Positions 47,151 through 56,980 of a stretch of 64,000 nt of DNA are shown here, in pieces (within the stretch, counting starts at the first letter, position 1; every line of letters begins with the position of its first letter). Under the pieces are notes generated by a model, which made no database searches, was not told where the DNA came from, and was given only the letters and a program-made list of their open reading frames with translations. The position numbers and the translations under genes were made by a program. This DNA is from Campylobacter porcelli (GTDB lineage: Bacteria; Campylobacterota; Campylobacteria; Campylobacterales; Campylobacteraceae). Location of the stretch: assembly GCF_002139855.1 (NCBI RefSeq), contig NZ_CP018789.1, positions 1,178,001 through 1,242,000 on the forward strand, in the 5' to 3' direction.

Positions 47151-48527
47151 TTAATTTCTTATTTTTTCTATTATATTTGTAGTACTCTTGCCCTCTACAA
47201 ATTCAATCAACTCAACTCTTTTAGCAAAATCACTACCTACAACCACCTTGCCTTCATAATCAGCACCCTTAACTAGCACATCAGGCCCAATAGCCTTAAT
47301 CATCTCATAAGGCGTATCATCATCAAATATCACTACAAAATCCACAAATTCCATAGCACACAGCATAGCCGCCCTATCAAACTGCGTATTTACCGGTCTG
47401 CTATCACCTTTTAAGCCCCTAACTGAACTATCTGAATTCAACCCAACAACCAATATATCGCCAAGCATCTTAGCCTTTTGTAAATAGCTAATATGCCCAA
47501 AATGTAAAATATCAAAGCACCCATTTGTAAATACCAAGCTCTTGCCACTTCTATCAACTTTCAAAAGCTCATCAAGTTTTACTAATTTTCGCTCAAAACC
47601 TATCTTTTTGCTCTTTAAGCTCTCTATCTCTCCCCAACTAGCGTCCGCACTTCCTACCTTTCCTACCACCACGGCTGCGGCTAAATTCGCATTATCTATA
47701 GCATCTTCGATACTCATCTTACTAGCTAGGCAATACCCCAAAGTAGCCAAGACACTATCCCCCGCACCCGTAACATCAAAAACCTCTTTTGCTAAAGCTG
47801 GGAATTTAACCATCTTTTGAGCCAAAAGCCCTATCCCATCTTCGCTTAAAGTGATCAAAGAATACTCAAGCTCGTAATTCATCTTCATAGTTTTTAGAGC
47901 TAATTCCAATTTCTCATCACTATCAATCACAAACCCCAAAGCCTCGCTTGCCTCTTTTTTATTCGGCGTTAGAAGTGTTGCGCCCTTGTATTTGCTATAA
48001 TCTTTCCCTTTAGGATCTACTAAGACCATTTTGGAGCTGTTTTTGGTAATTGAGATTATCTGTTTTGTTAGATAATCACTCAAAACCCCCTTGCCATAAT
48101 CACTTAACAAAACAATATCATAACTATCCAAAATGCCTTGGAATTTACCCACTATCTCATCAGCACAATCAATATCGCTAGTGCTCTCTGTATCTAGCCT
48201 AAGAACCTGTTGATGAGTTACCATTACACGGCTTTTTTGGCTAGATTTGCGTCCTTTTTGTGCGATCACTAGCTCAGCTTTTGCGCCACGATCTTTTAAA
48301 AGCTTTAAAATTTCACTACCTAACTCATCATCGCCAACTACGCTTATTACGCCAACTTCAGCCCCAAGAGCGATTAAATTCGAAACTACATTCCCACAAC
48401 CGCCTAATCTTTTGGTCTCATTTTTTATATTTACTACTTGAACTGGGGCTTCTGGGCTTATGCGATCACAACTCCCCCATATATAGTGATCAATCATCAA
48501 ATCCCCAACTACCAACACTCTACTCAT
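47151..48527 (-). CDS. hldE: Bifunctional D-glycero-beta-D-manno-heptose kinase / adenylyltransferase
   Basis: 458 residues joining a PfkB-type kinase (VLVVGDLMIDHYIWGSCDRISPEAPVQVV, catalytic VFDVTGAGDSVLATLGY) and a cytidylyltransferase-fold domain (VFTNGCFDILHFGHISYLQKAK). It makes heptose 1,7-bisphosphate and later ADP-heptose. ADP-heptose is also a known host-detected molecule. It overlaps hldD by four bases. Confidence 0.95.
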   Translation of the reverse strand: MSRVLVVGDLMIDHYIWGSCDRISPEAPVQVVNIKNETKRLGGCGNVVSNLIALGAEVGVISVVGDDELGSEILKLLKDRGAKAELVIAQKGRKSSQKSRVMVTHQQVLRLDTESTSDIDCADEIVGKFQGILDSYDIVLLSDYGKGVLSDYLTKQIISITKNSSKMVLVDPKGKDYSKYKGATLLTPNKKEASEALGFVIDSDEKLELALKTMKMNYELEYSLITLSEDGIGLLAQKMVKFPALAKEVFDVTGAGDSVLATLGYCLASKMSIEDAIDNANLAAAVVVGKVGSADASWGEIESLKSKKIGFERKLVKLDELLKVDRSGKSLVFTNGCFDILHFGHISYLQKAKMLGDILVVGLNSDSSVRGLKGDSRPVNTQFDRAAMLCAMEFVDFVVIFDDDTPYEMIKAIGPDVLVKGADYEGKVVVGSDFAKRVELIEFVEGKSTTNIIEKIRN

Positions 48528-49492
48528 TTTCTAAACTCGCTATTATAAATTCGCTTTATCGCTGGCAAATACTCTCTTATCCCATCTTCAAGGCTATATT
48601 TTGGCTCATATTTTAAGCCAATTTTTGTAAGCGATATATCAGCTTGAGTGAAGTATTGATATTGTGATGCAAATGGATTTTTGATATATTCATTGCCTAA
48701 GCTTACGCCGATTTCTCGCTGTAAGATATCAGCGATATCTTGAAAGCTTCTAGCATTGCCTGTGCCGACATTATAGACTCCGCTATCGCCATTTATAGCT
48801 AGTTCATTGGCTAAGATTATATCTTTTATATATACAAAATCCCTTTTTATCTTATCACTTTCTTCAAAGAGTCTTGGGGCGTTGCCGCTTAAAATTTGTA
48901 AGCCAAATTGTAAAACCATAGAAGCGGTTTTGTTTTTAAAAAACTCCCCATCTCCATATACATTAAAATATCTAAGCCCAACTATATGAAGCCTTGTTTT
49001 AGCATGATACTCACGCCCCATTTCGTCCATCATAAGCTTACTAAATCCATAGACATTACCAGGATTTTCGCCCACGCCTACGCTTTGTGGGCTTGGAGCA
49101 TTTCCATATGTCGCACCGCTACTAGCGTATATCACTTTAGAGCCATTTTCATATGCTATATCAAGAATGCTTTTAAATGAATTTAAATTCACTCTCATAA
49201 TCTCATCTTGTTCAGCCACCGTAGTATCAGAGATAGCGGCCTGATGATATATCACATCTGGAGCAAAATCACGCATTTTTTTAATAGTATCTCTATCGCA
49301 TATATCTCCGCAATGAATTTGGCCCCTAAAGCCAATTAAATTTTTATAATGGCCAAAGCTTTTTAAATTTCCATTGCTAAAAGTCTCATTAGAGCGGAAT
49401 TTATCCACCACCAAAACCTCATTCTCACTCATAAAATGCTTAGCCAAATTCGAGCCTATAAATCCCGCTCCGCCAGTTATCAATACTCTCAT
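48524..49492 (-). CDS. hldD: ADP-L-glycero-D-manno-heptose 6-epimerase
   Basis: Final epimerisation of ADP-heptose. SDR-extended fold: VLITGGAGFIGSNLAKHF, catalytic YGFSKLMMDE with Tyr and Lys, and VGLRYFNVYG. 322 residues. Coupled by four-base overlaps with gmhB upstream and hldE downstream. Confidence 0.94.
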   Translation of the reverse strand: MRVLITGGAGFIGSNLAKHFMSENEVLVVDKFRSNETFSNGNLKSFGHYKNLIGFRGQIHCGDICDRDTIKKMRDFAPDVIYHQAAISDTTVAEQDEIMRVNLNSFKSILDIAYENGSKVIYASSGATYGNAPSPQSVGVGENPGNVYGFSKLMMDEMGREYHAKTRLHIVGLRYFNVYGDGEFFKNKTASMVLQFGLQILSGNAPRLFEESDKIKRDFVYIKDIILANELAINGDSGVYNVGTGNARSFQDIADILQREIGVSLGNEYIKNPFASQYQYFTQADISLTKIGLKYEPKYSLEDGIREYLPAIKRIYNSEFRK

Positions 49493-49989
49493 TCATATCC
49501 CTTTACACACTCTAAAATATCTAAAACACTACTAAATTTATCCCCATCAATCAAAAAGCTCTTGCCAACTCCAGCACCGCTAGCAGCCTCTATATCGCTT
49601 TTTTTATCCCCTATCATAATTGAGCTTTTCATATCTATATCAAACTCACTCAAAGCTTGTAAAAACATACCAGATTTTGGCTTTCTACAACTACAATTAT
49701 CATCTGGAGTGTGAGGGCAATAATATATCTTTTTGATACTTACGCCTCTTTTTTTAAACTCACTAATCATATAGTAACTAAGATTATCAAAATCAGCTTG
49801 GGTATAGTATTTACGACCTATTCCTGACTGATTTGTAACTACAAAAATTTCAAATCCAAGTGCCATAAAACCACTTAAAGCCTCAAAAATTCCAGGCATA
49901 AACTCAAAATCCTCTATGCGATAAACATATCCTGGGTCTTTATTTATCACCCCATCACGATCTAAAAATAGTGCTTTAATCTTTTCCAT
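49489..49989 (-). CDS. gmhB: D-glycero-beta-D-manno-heptose 1,7-bisphosphate 7-phosphatase
   Basis: HAD phosphatase removing the 7-phosphate in ADP-heptose synthesis. Motif I FLDRDGVINKDPGYV, motif II VVTNQSGIGRKYY, the structural zinc site CPHTPDDNCSCRKPKSGM and motif IV MIGDKKSDIEAA are present. 166 residues. First gene of gmhB-hldD-hldE-gmhA. Confidence 0.94.
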   Translation of the reverse strand: MEKIKALFLDRDGVINKDPGYVYRIEDFEFMPGIFEALSGFMALGFEIFVVTNQSGIGRKYYTQADFDNLSYYMISEFKKRGVSIKKIYYCPHTPDDNCSCRKPKSGMFLQALSEFDIDMKSSIMIGDKKSDIEAASGAGVGKSFLIDGDKFSSVLDILECVKGYE

Positions 49990-50147
49990 AGGCTGATTTT
50001 ATCTATATTTTAGTTTAAATTCACTTAATAATCATAAATTTTTGGATAATTAATATCTCTAAATTAAAATTTAATTATAATATTTAATCTAAATTTCAGA
50101 ATATTGGCACTATAATACTCATATTAAATCTTTCAAAAGGATAAAAA

Positions 50148-50456
50148 ATGAAAAAAATAGTTCTATTGGTTGCATTAGCCTGTGTTGGTGCATTCGCTGC
50201 TGATGGTGCTGCAATATACAAAAAATGTGCAGTTTGTCATGGTGCTAAAGCTGAAAAAAAATATTTAAATAAAGTTCCAGCTCTAGTTGATACAGATCCA
50301 GTTCAAAGATTAGCTGATATGAAAGCTTACAAAGCTGGTACATTAAATGATGGTAAAGGTAAAATCAATATGGGTGCTATCATGAAAGGTCAAATGGCAA
50401 CTCTAAGCGATGCTGATATGGAAGCTGTAAGCAACTACATCTCAACTCTTAAATAA
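50148..50456 (+). CDS. Small periplasmic monohaem cytochrome c
   Basis: 102 residues with signal peptide MKKIVLLVALACVGAFAAD and haem motif CAVCH at residues 27-31. The likely axial Met is in the segment MGAIMKGQMATLSD. Likely an electron carrier to the cbb3 oxidase: the next two genes are assembly factors for that enzyme. Same neighbourhood as in C. jejuni. A strong hairpin terminator follows. Confidence 0.92.
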   Translation: MKKIVLLVALACVGAFAADGAAIYKKCAVCHGAKAEKKYLNKVPALVDTDPVQRLADMKAYKAGTLNDGKGKINMGAIMKGQMATLSDADMEAVSNYISTLK

Positions 50457-50464
50457 CCCCACTT

Positions 50465-50486
50465 CTAGCTAGGTTTTCCTAGCTAG
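50465..50486 (+). terminator. Terminator after cytochrome c gene
   Basis: CTAGCTAGG-TTTT-CCTAGCTAG is a perfect 9-bp stem with a TTTT loop, followed by ATCTTCTT. It separates the cytochrome gene from convergent ccoS. Confidence 0.8.
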
Positions 50487-50492
50487 ATCTTC

Positions 50493-50714
50493 TTAATCTG
50501 GCGGTCTATATCCCTTATTTTTCATTAGCTCTTTTTTACGATTTTCTAAATTTACAGCGTCATTTAGTGCATCTTCACTATCAAATTTAGTCCCATCTAA
50601 AAACTTAGAATAGTCATCAAATTGCTTGGTTTTTACACCCCATAAAAGCCCAAAAAGTGCCAACGCACCAAGTAAAGTTGATATTCCAAGCATTATAGCT
50701 ATTACGCCACCCAT
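50493..50714 (-). CDS. ccoS: cbb3-type oxidase assembly protein CcoS
   Basis: 73 residues with a single N-terminal membrane helix (IMLGISTLLGALALFGLLWGVKTKQFDDYS), the standard CcoS/FixS pattern, needed for cofactor insertion into the cbb3 oxidase. It follows ccoI by two bases. Confidence 0.88.
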   Translation of the reverse strand: MGGVIAIMLGISTLLGALALFGLLWGVKTKQFDDYSKFLDGTKFDSEDALNDAVNLENRKKELMKNKGYRPPD

Positions 50715-50716
50715 TT

Positions 50717-53074
50717 TTATCCTTTTAATCGTATTTTGGTTGAGTTTAAAACCACAATTATAGAGCTTAAAGACATAGAAATTGCTGCAAATAGCGGTAT
50801 TATATAGCCCATCATAGCAAGTGGTATGGTTAAAGCATTATAAAATAGAGTAAATCCTAAATTTTGCTTAATAGTCCTAAATGTAAGCTTTGATAATTTT
50901 AACGCTTTTAGGAGCGAATTTAAATCATCATTTAATAGCACCACATCGCTTTTTTCTATGCTAATTTGTGCTCCACTTCCCATACATATCCCCACACTTG
51001 CCATACTTAACGCCACTGCGTCATTAATGCCATCGCCTACCATCACAACTGGGGTTTTTGAGTTTAGTCTCTGTATTATTTGCGATTTTTCAATAGGATT
51101 TTGACTAGCATAAAATTCACTAATTCCAAGAGTGTTAGCGATTTTAGAGGCCGTGAGTTCATTATCGCCTGTTAGCATTACTACCTTATATCCATCATTT
51201 TTTAGCTCATTAATTATAGCTTTGGATTCCTCTCTTAGCTCATCTTCAAGCTCAAATTTAGCCACCACCTCTTTATCCACAGCAAAATAGTAGCTAAGCC
51301 CACTAGCCTCAAACTCTCCAAACCCCATATAATTCATAAATTTCGCACTACCGCCATAAATATTTAAATCACCATATTTTGCGCTCATTCCTAGTCCATT
51401 GTGATTGGTTATATCGCTTAAATTTAGCTGCTCTCCTAGGCTAAAATCCCTAATTGCCACGCTTACTGGATGGATGGAAGAGATGGCTAATGAGTATAAT
51501 AAATCTTGATTATACTCTTTAAATTTTGTAGCTTTAACCACCTTAAGCTTGGATTTTGATAGTGTGCCAGTTTTATCAAATACCACGCAACCGCACTTAG
51601 CTAAATTCTCAATTATCCTAGCTTCTTTAAATATTATCCCGCCACGCATCGCACTACCTAAGGCTATTAGCGTAGCCACCGGAGTAGCAAGGCTTAAAGC
51701 ACACGGACAAGCGATTATAATCACGCTTACAGCTACTATCACCCCTTTGCTAATCTCTCCGCTATTAAAAAGCCAAATCGCAAATGTCAAAATCCCTAGC
51801 AAGAGGATAGTTAGAGAGAATTTAGCTGAAATTTGATTAGCTAAAAGCTCAATTTTTGGCTTCTTAAAACTTGCTTTATTTAATAGATCAATTATTTTGC
51901 TAAGAATTGAGCTTTTAAATATCTCGCTAGCCCTATATTCCACACTTCCATCTACGCACACAGCTCCACTTATAATGCTTTGACCGCTGCTAATTGTAAC
52001 TGGTAAGCTCTCCCCTGTAATGCTAGATAGATCAAAGCTCCCAGCCCCACTAGCCACGACCCCATCTATCATCACTCGCTCACCACTACGCACCTTGATA
52101 ATCTCTCCTGGCTTAATATCATTTACATCTTTTAGCTCAAATTTATCTTTGGATTTTACATAAATTTGATTTACCAAAAGAGTTCCAAGAGAGTCAATAG
52201 TATCAATGGATTTTTTCTTGCTAATTACTTCAAGAAATTTGCCTATAAATACAAAGGTAATAATCATAGCCACAGAGTCAAAATATACTTCGCCACTCCT
52301 GCTTAACATCGCATAAACTGAGTAAAAATACGCTATACTAGCTCCAGCACAAATGCTTAAATCCATATTAGCTTGGCGATTTTTAATGGCAAGATACGCC
52401 CCTTTGTAAAACTCACTTCCTGTATAAAACAGCACAGGAGAGGCCAAAACAAACTCAGCAAAATGTAAAATATCCTTGATATCATCGCTCATTCCGCTGA
52501 AATACCCACCATACAAAGCCACCGCCACCCACATAATATTCATAGTACAAAAGAGCCCAACAAGCATCTTAGAGTAAAATTCTCGCCGTTTTTGACTCGC
52601 TCTTAAATCTGCTTTTTTAGGATCGTATGGGATTGGTATGTAGCCTATGGAGTTAATTTTGCGTAGGATTTCATCTAATTTTATTACGCTATCATCCCAC
52701 TTTATATAGGCCTTATGTGTAGCTGAATTTAAGCTAAAATCAACAACCCCATCGCTTGATATAAGCACCTTTTCATTTAGCCATACGCAAGCTGAGCAGT
52801 GAATTCCATCAATTATAAGATAAATTTCGCAAAATCCATCGCTATTTCTAACATAATTTTTATAAAATGCCTCGCTATCAATTTTGGCCAAATTTGGTGC
52901 TTTGAAGTGTTTTTGATTGCCTAATTTATCATAAAATTCGCCTAAATTATGGGAATTTAAAAAATTATATACGCTCTTACACCCATTACAGCAAAACTCA
53001 TGTCCGCTCTCATCAGTGATTATCGCACTTTTGTCAAACTCGCCCTTGCAGTGCAAACAGATAAAATTTCCCAT
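50717..53074 (-). CDS. ccoI: Copper-transporting P1B-type ATPase for cbb3 oxidase assembly
   Basis: 785 residues. An N-terminal cysteine cluster (CLHCKGEF, CCNGCKS) precedes a heavy-metal-associated domain with CSACVW, as in CcoI/FixI. The pump core has CPCALSLA in the metal-binding membrane helix, the phosphorylation site DKTGTLSK and MVGDGINDAVAL. It exports copper towards the periplasm for oxidase maturation. The downstream ccoS and the cytochrome c gene fit this role. Confidence 0.93.
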   Translation of the reverse strand: MGNFICLHCKGEFDKSAIITDESGHEFCCNGCKSVYNFLNSHNLGEFYDKLGNQKHFKAPNLAKIDSEAFYKNYVRNSDGFCEIYLIIDGIHCSACVWLNEKVLISSDGVVDFSLNSATHKAYIKWDDSVIKLDEILRKINSIGYIPIPYDPKKADLRASQKRREFYSKMLVGLFCTMNIMWVAVALYGGYFSGMSDDIKDILHFAEFVLASPVLFYTGSEFYKGAYLAIKNRQANMDLSICAGASIAYFYSVYAMLSRSGEVYFDSVAMIITFVFIGKFLEVISKKKSIDTIDSLGTLLVNQIYVKSKDKFELKDVNDIKPGEIIKVRSGERVMIDGVVASGAGSFDLSSITGESLPVTISSGQSIISGAVCVDGSVEYRASEIFKSSILSKIIDLLNKASFKKPKIELLANQISAKFSLTILLLGILTFAIWLFNSGEISKGVIVAVSVIIIACPCALSLATPVATLIALGSAMRGGIIFKEARIIENLAKCGCVVFDKTGTLSKSKLKVVKATKFKEYNQDLLYSLAISSIHPVSVAIRDFSLGEQLNLSDITNHNGLGMSAKYGDLNIYGGSAKFMNYMGFGEFEASGLSYYFAVDKEVVAKFELEDELREESKAIINELKNDGYKVVMLTGDNELTASKIANTLGISEFYASQNPIEKSQIIQRLNSKTPVVMVGDGINDAVALSMASVGICMGSGAQISIEKSDVVLLNDDLNSLLKALKLSKLTFRTIKQNLGFTLFYNALTIPLAMMGYIIPLFAAISMSLSSIIVVLNSTKIRLKG

Positions 53075-53217
53075 ACCAACCCTAAATTTTTATAGGATTT
53101 TATAATAAATTTGCTTACATATGGCTCAGAAACTTAAATTTATTTTGCGATTAATATTTAAATTTTTAAGCAAATTTAGGATAGAATTAAATTTTTTAAC
53201 TATTTTAAGGGATAAAA

Positions 53218-54147
53218 ATGCGTGGATATAAGATTTTTTCTGGGACAGCAAATGTGGAATTTTCTAAAATGGTAGCAAAATATTTGGGAATTCCATTAAG
53301 TGAAGCAAGTATAAAGCGTTTTAGCGATGGTGAGATTAGTGTCCAAATCGGTGAGAGTGTGCGTGGTAAAGATGTCTTTATCATTCAGCCAACCTGTGCG
53401 CCAGCTAATATAAATTTGATGGAGCTTTTAATCTTAACAGACGCTCTAAAACGCTCAAGTGCTAGCTCTATAACTGCGGTTGTGCCATATTTTGGCTATG
53501 CTAGACAAGATAGAAAAGCCGCTCCAAGAGTACCAATCACAGCCAAACTAGTAGCAAATATGATGCAAACTGCTGGGATCGATAGAGTAGTTACTATGGA
53601 TCTTCACGCTGGGCAAATTCAAGGCTTTTTTGATATTCCAGTTGATAATCTATATGGAACGATCGTATTTTTAGACTATGTAAAAAGTAAAAATCTTAAA
53701 AATCCTATTGTCGCAAGCCCTGATGTAGGTGGCGTAGCTCGTGCTAGAAGTCTTGCTAAGAGCTTAAATTTAGATATGGTAATAGTAGATAAACGCCGAG
53801 AAAAGGCCAATGAAAGCGAAGTTATGAATATAATAGGCGATGTAAATGGCAAGGATGTGATTTTAATAGATGATATGATAGATACAGCTGGAACTATAGT
53901 AAAGGCTGCTGAGGTATTTAAGAAAAATGGCGCCACAAGCGTAATGGCATTTTGTACTCATCCTGTTTTAAGTGGCCCAGCATATGATAGGATAAATAGC
54001 GGGGCATTAGATGAGCTAGTAACGACTGATACCATCCCACTTAAAGAGCAAAGCCCGTATATCAAGGTTTTAAGCACTGCTCCGCTATTTGGCGAAGTAA
54101 TCCGTAGAGTATATCACGATGAGAGCGTAAATAGCTTGTTTTATTAA
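53218..54147 (+). CDS. prs: Ribose-phosphate pyrophosphokinase
   Basis: Makes PRPP for nucleotide, histidine and NAD synthesis. KIFSGTANVEFSKMVAKYLG at the start, PYFGYARQDRKAAPRVPITAK, and the PRPP-binding loop VILIDDMIDTAGTI. 309 residues. Stands alone with its own upstream region and a terminator-like hairpin after it. Confidence 0.96.
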   Translation: MRGYKIFSGTANVEFSKMVAKYLGIPLSEASIKRFSDGEISVQIGESVRGKDVFIIQPTCAPANINLMELLILTDALKRSSASSITAVVPYFGYARQDRKAAPRVPITAKLVANMMQTAGIDRVVTMDLHAGQIQGFFDIPVDNLYGTIVFLDYVKSKNLKNPIVASPDVGGVARARSLAKSLNLDMVIVDKRREKANESEVMNIIGDVNGKDVILIDDMIDTAGTIVKAAEVFKKNGATSVMAFCTHPVLSGPAYDRINSGALDELVTTDTIPLKEQSPYIKVLSTAPLFGEVIRRVYHDESVNSLFY

Positions 54148-54152
54148 TATAT

Positions 54153-54183
54153 TAAAGTGTTGCTATAATTTAGTAACACTTTA
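54153..54183 (+). terminator. Hairpin after prs
   Basis: TAAAGTGTTGCTA pairs with TAGTAACACTTTA with one mismatch, five-base loop. It starts six bases after the prs stop codon. Confidence 0.6.
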
Positions 54184-54631
54184 AGCTCAACTCATCTATA
54201 ATTAGCCACTGCTAGAGTGATCTAATCTTCATTAATATCATACGCCTTACTAAAGCCAAATAACGCCTTAGTAAATTCAAGCTTAAAATTACGCTATAAA
54301 TCTCATTTTTAGCCTTAAAAGCTTTAAAAATATCTTGATAAATTTTAGGGATATGAACCGCATTTGCTCTAAATATAACTCTTTTTCTAGCTAATAAATT
54401 TTAACTATCTTACTCATCTTCTATAAACATAACTTCAATATTATTTGGATTTGTTTTAATGGGGATAGTGCTGGGCTACTTGGCTTATACAGATGAAATT
54501 ATCTAGCTAATTTTGTAGTATTGAGAGTATGAGCAAACTGCCTCTTTTAAATCATTCATACTAGCTTATAACTACACTGCTAAATTTAGCCCTAAAATCA
54601 GCTATTTATTTGCTTATATCATTCACTAATC
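54184..54631. other. Non-coding gap between prs and the capsule cluster
   Basis: AT-rich with many stops in all frames. One plus-strand stretch at about 54428-54503 reads like a membrane helix (ITSILFGFVLMGIVLGYLAYTDE) before a stop, without a start or ribosome-binding site. It may be a gene remnant. I see no RNA gene. Confidence 0.4.
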
Positions 54632-55828
54632 TTACTGATTATACTCATTTTTAATATTTTTAATATCAAAATATAATTTTACAAATCCACCTTTATGCCA
54701 GTTTTTAGTAGCTTTTATCAAGGCTAAGCCAAGTTTATATGGTATGCTTTGCCTTTCTTTTAAGGCGGATTTATAATCCTCATAATGCTCTATCGGTGGG
54801 ACTTTGAGGTGTGGTTTGTTTTGGATTATCTTAAAATACTCTTTTTGTTCGCATCTATGCCTTAAATAAATAGCTAATAAAATAAAAGGTAGTTTAAATT
54901 TTCCAAATATACTATAGTAATTTTGTACCATTGCATACCCAAGCTTGTAAGCTAGATGATATCTTATTCGCTCTATAGCGTAATTTGCCTTGCAAATAAA
55001 GCCACCTTTATACTCGCTACCGCCATATTTTAACCATTTTTGATAATAGCTATTCCAAATTTCTCCCCAAAATTGATAAACTAGCTCATTATTCCAAAAT
55101 CTCCCATCTCTTCCCCAAGCGTGAATAATACTATATCCGATACTTTTACGCCAATATGTGCTACCTGTATATTCATAGCCTAGCTCTTTGACTTTAAAAT
55201 TACTATTTAATATTAATAGACTAAGCACCCCTTGGTCATTTACTCCATATTTGGTGCTGTAATTATAAATTTGCTTATAACACTCTTTTGGATTTGGTAT
55301 TGTATCATAGTAGGCTACAATACCGCTTCTATAGACCCTATAGCTTCTAAATTTACCATTATAATCTTTAAGCGTTGGGTTTAATAAGCTTTTGCCTCGG
55401 TGCGCTCCAAAATGGTAATTTTTAAATTTAAAAAGCTTGCCAATCCCCTTAAGCAGCATAATATCAAAATCAAGATATATTATACACTCACACTCATCAA
55501 GTAGCAAAAGCGGCTCAAACATTCCATAAGCCATATGCGTCCAACGAGAGAGAAATGGGGAATTTAAATTAGCGCTATTTTTATCGCCAAAAGCTTGAAT
55601 TTTAGTGATGAAATCATCCTTAGTAAAGCTAATAAATTTGATTTTTATACCATCGCAAAGCCTACAAAATGCCTCCATCTCACTTTGAGTAAATCCATCA
55701 TGAACAATATAAAATACATCCACCTCGCCACTCATCACCTCAGTGATATTAGCTACCATTGCCCCAATGGCAAAGGCGGAATTATTAGTTGCTGCTAATA
55801 AAATACCGCTTTTATATGGTTTTTTCAT
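54632..55828 (-). CDS. GT8-like glycosyltransferase at the end of the capsule operon
   Basis: 398 residues. A nucleotide-sugar transferase core is visible: LLAATNNSAFAIGAMVANITEVMS, the DxD-type metal site IIYLDFDIMLLKG, and GVNDQGVLSLLI, typical of GT8-like enzymes. The C-terminal 130 residues are basic and helical and may contact membrane or acceptor. It is the last gene after kpsE, four bases apart. It probably adds a sugar to the capsule repeat or its base, but donor and acceptor are unknown. Confidence 0.72.
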   Translation of the reverse strand: MKKPYKSGILLAATNNSAFAIGAMVANITEVMSGEVDVFYIVHDGFTQSEMEAFCRLCDGIKIKFISFTKDDFITKIQAFGDKNSANLNSPFLSRWTHMAYGMFEPLLLLDECECIIYLDFDIMLLKGIGKLFKFKNYHFGAHRGKSLLNPTLKDYNGKFRSYRVYRSGIVAYYDTIPNPKECYKQIYNYSTKYGVNDQGVLSLLILNSNFKVKELGYEYTGSTYWRKSIGYSIIHAWGRDGRFWNNELVYQFWGEIWNSYYQKWLKYGGSEYKGGFICKANYAIERIRYHLAYKLGYAMVQNYYSIFGKFKLPFILLAIYLRHRCEQKEYFKIIQNKPHLKVPPIEHYEDYKSALKERQSIPYKLGLALIKATKNWHKGGFVKLYFDIKNIKNEYNQ

Positions 55829-55831
55829 AGA

Positions 55832-56980
55832 TTAATATCTATGCTCATCGATAATAGCACGAATAAGCCTAACAATACCAAATATCAATGTCAAAATTAT
55901 AAAAATTGTGATAATATTATACATTTTATCTGGATATTTGGCACTTTGTGGCTCATATGGACTTTGGATTACCACTAGTTGCTTAGCCTTTCTGCCTATC
56001 CCAATTCTAGTTGTCTCAACTGCCTTAATAGCCGTTTTATAGACATCTTCAGCAAAGTTTAAATTTAGATATAAAGCTTCAAATTGTGCCACAACATCAT
56101 TTAATCGATTTTGCGATACATTTGATGCTACCTTGCGTTTTTCTTTTTCTAACTGCTCTTTATGCGCTCTTAATTCAGCTTTCAACGCTAAAATTTCAGG
56201 CGCATTCTCATTTAGATAGCTTCTCATTGTATTTAGCTCGGTCTCTTTTTTAGAAATTTGCAACTCTATATCTGTGATAAATCCAGCCTTGGTTTGTACC
56301 AAACTTTGCGGATCGAAGATACCATATTGATTTTGAAAAGCTAAAAGCTCATTTTTAGCATCTTTATATTTTTGCTTAGCATTTTCTAACTCACCTTGAG
56401 CAAATCGTAACTGCTCTCTAGCAATATTGTGTGAAATTTCATTTATAAATCTCTCACACTCTTCTAAAATAGCAGCTGAAATAGTGCGAGCATCTTCAGG
56501 GCTAAAGCCCTCCACAGCAACATTTAAAAGCCCAGTAGCATCATCAAATAGTATGTGAATTCTATTTCTATAATACTGTAAATAACTCTCTTTGCTAGTT
56601 GATGAATAGATACGGAAAAATAGATCTAGCTTTTGCTTCTCATAAAGCGATCTTAAATTTATCTTTTCATCAAGTTTTTGGAGCATATCAAGGGATTTAA
56701 TATACTCTTGTAAATGCTTAATATCCTCAGTTGAACTAGATGGAATGCCAACTAAACTCTCTATCCCACTAAGTGCAACCTGGGAGCTTCCATCTGTAGA
56801 TTTAACGGTCAATGATACCTCGCTTACATATCTATCAGCTGCAATAAATACATAATAAAATATTACCACGACCATTATATAAATCACAGTTTTAAAACTA
56901 TCAAGTCTATTTAGACACTCTTTATGCTGTTTTATATCCTTAATTGATCTTAAAATCATAGCTCTTTTATTCAACTGCAT
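55832..56980 (-). CDS. kpsE: Capsule export inner-membrane protein KpsE
   Basis: 382-residue polysaccharide co-polymerase/export protein with an N-terminal membrane helix (VIYIMVVVIFYYVFIAADRYVSE), a long periplasmic coiled coil (about 190-300) and a C-terminal helix (MYNIITIFIILTLIFGIVRLI). It bridges KpsM/T to the outer-membrane exporter KpsD. The ATG at 56980 has a ribosome-binding site too close; a TTG at 56974 or the ATG at 56959 are alternatives. Confidence 0.88.
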   Translation of the reverse strand: MQLNKRAMILRSIKDIKQHKECLNRLDSFKTVIYIMVVVIFYYVFIAADRYVSEVSLTVKSTDGSSQVALSGIESLVGIPSSSTEDIKHLQEYIKSLDMLQKLDEKINLRSLYEKQKLDLFFRIYSSTSKESYLQYYRNRIHILFDDATGLLNVAVEGFSPEDARTISAAILEECERFINEISHNIAREQLRFAQGELENAKQKYKDAKNELLAFQNQYGIFDPQSLVQTKAGFITDIELQISKKETELNTMRSYLNENAPEILALKAELRAHKEQLEKEKRKVASNVSQNRLNDVVAQFEALYLNLNFAEDVYKTAIKAVETTRIGIGRKAKQLVVIQSPYEPQSAKYPDKMYNIITIFIILTLIFGIVRLIRAIIDEHRY

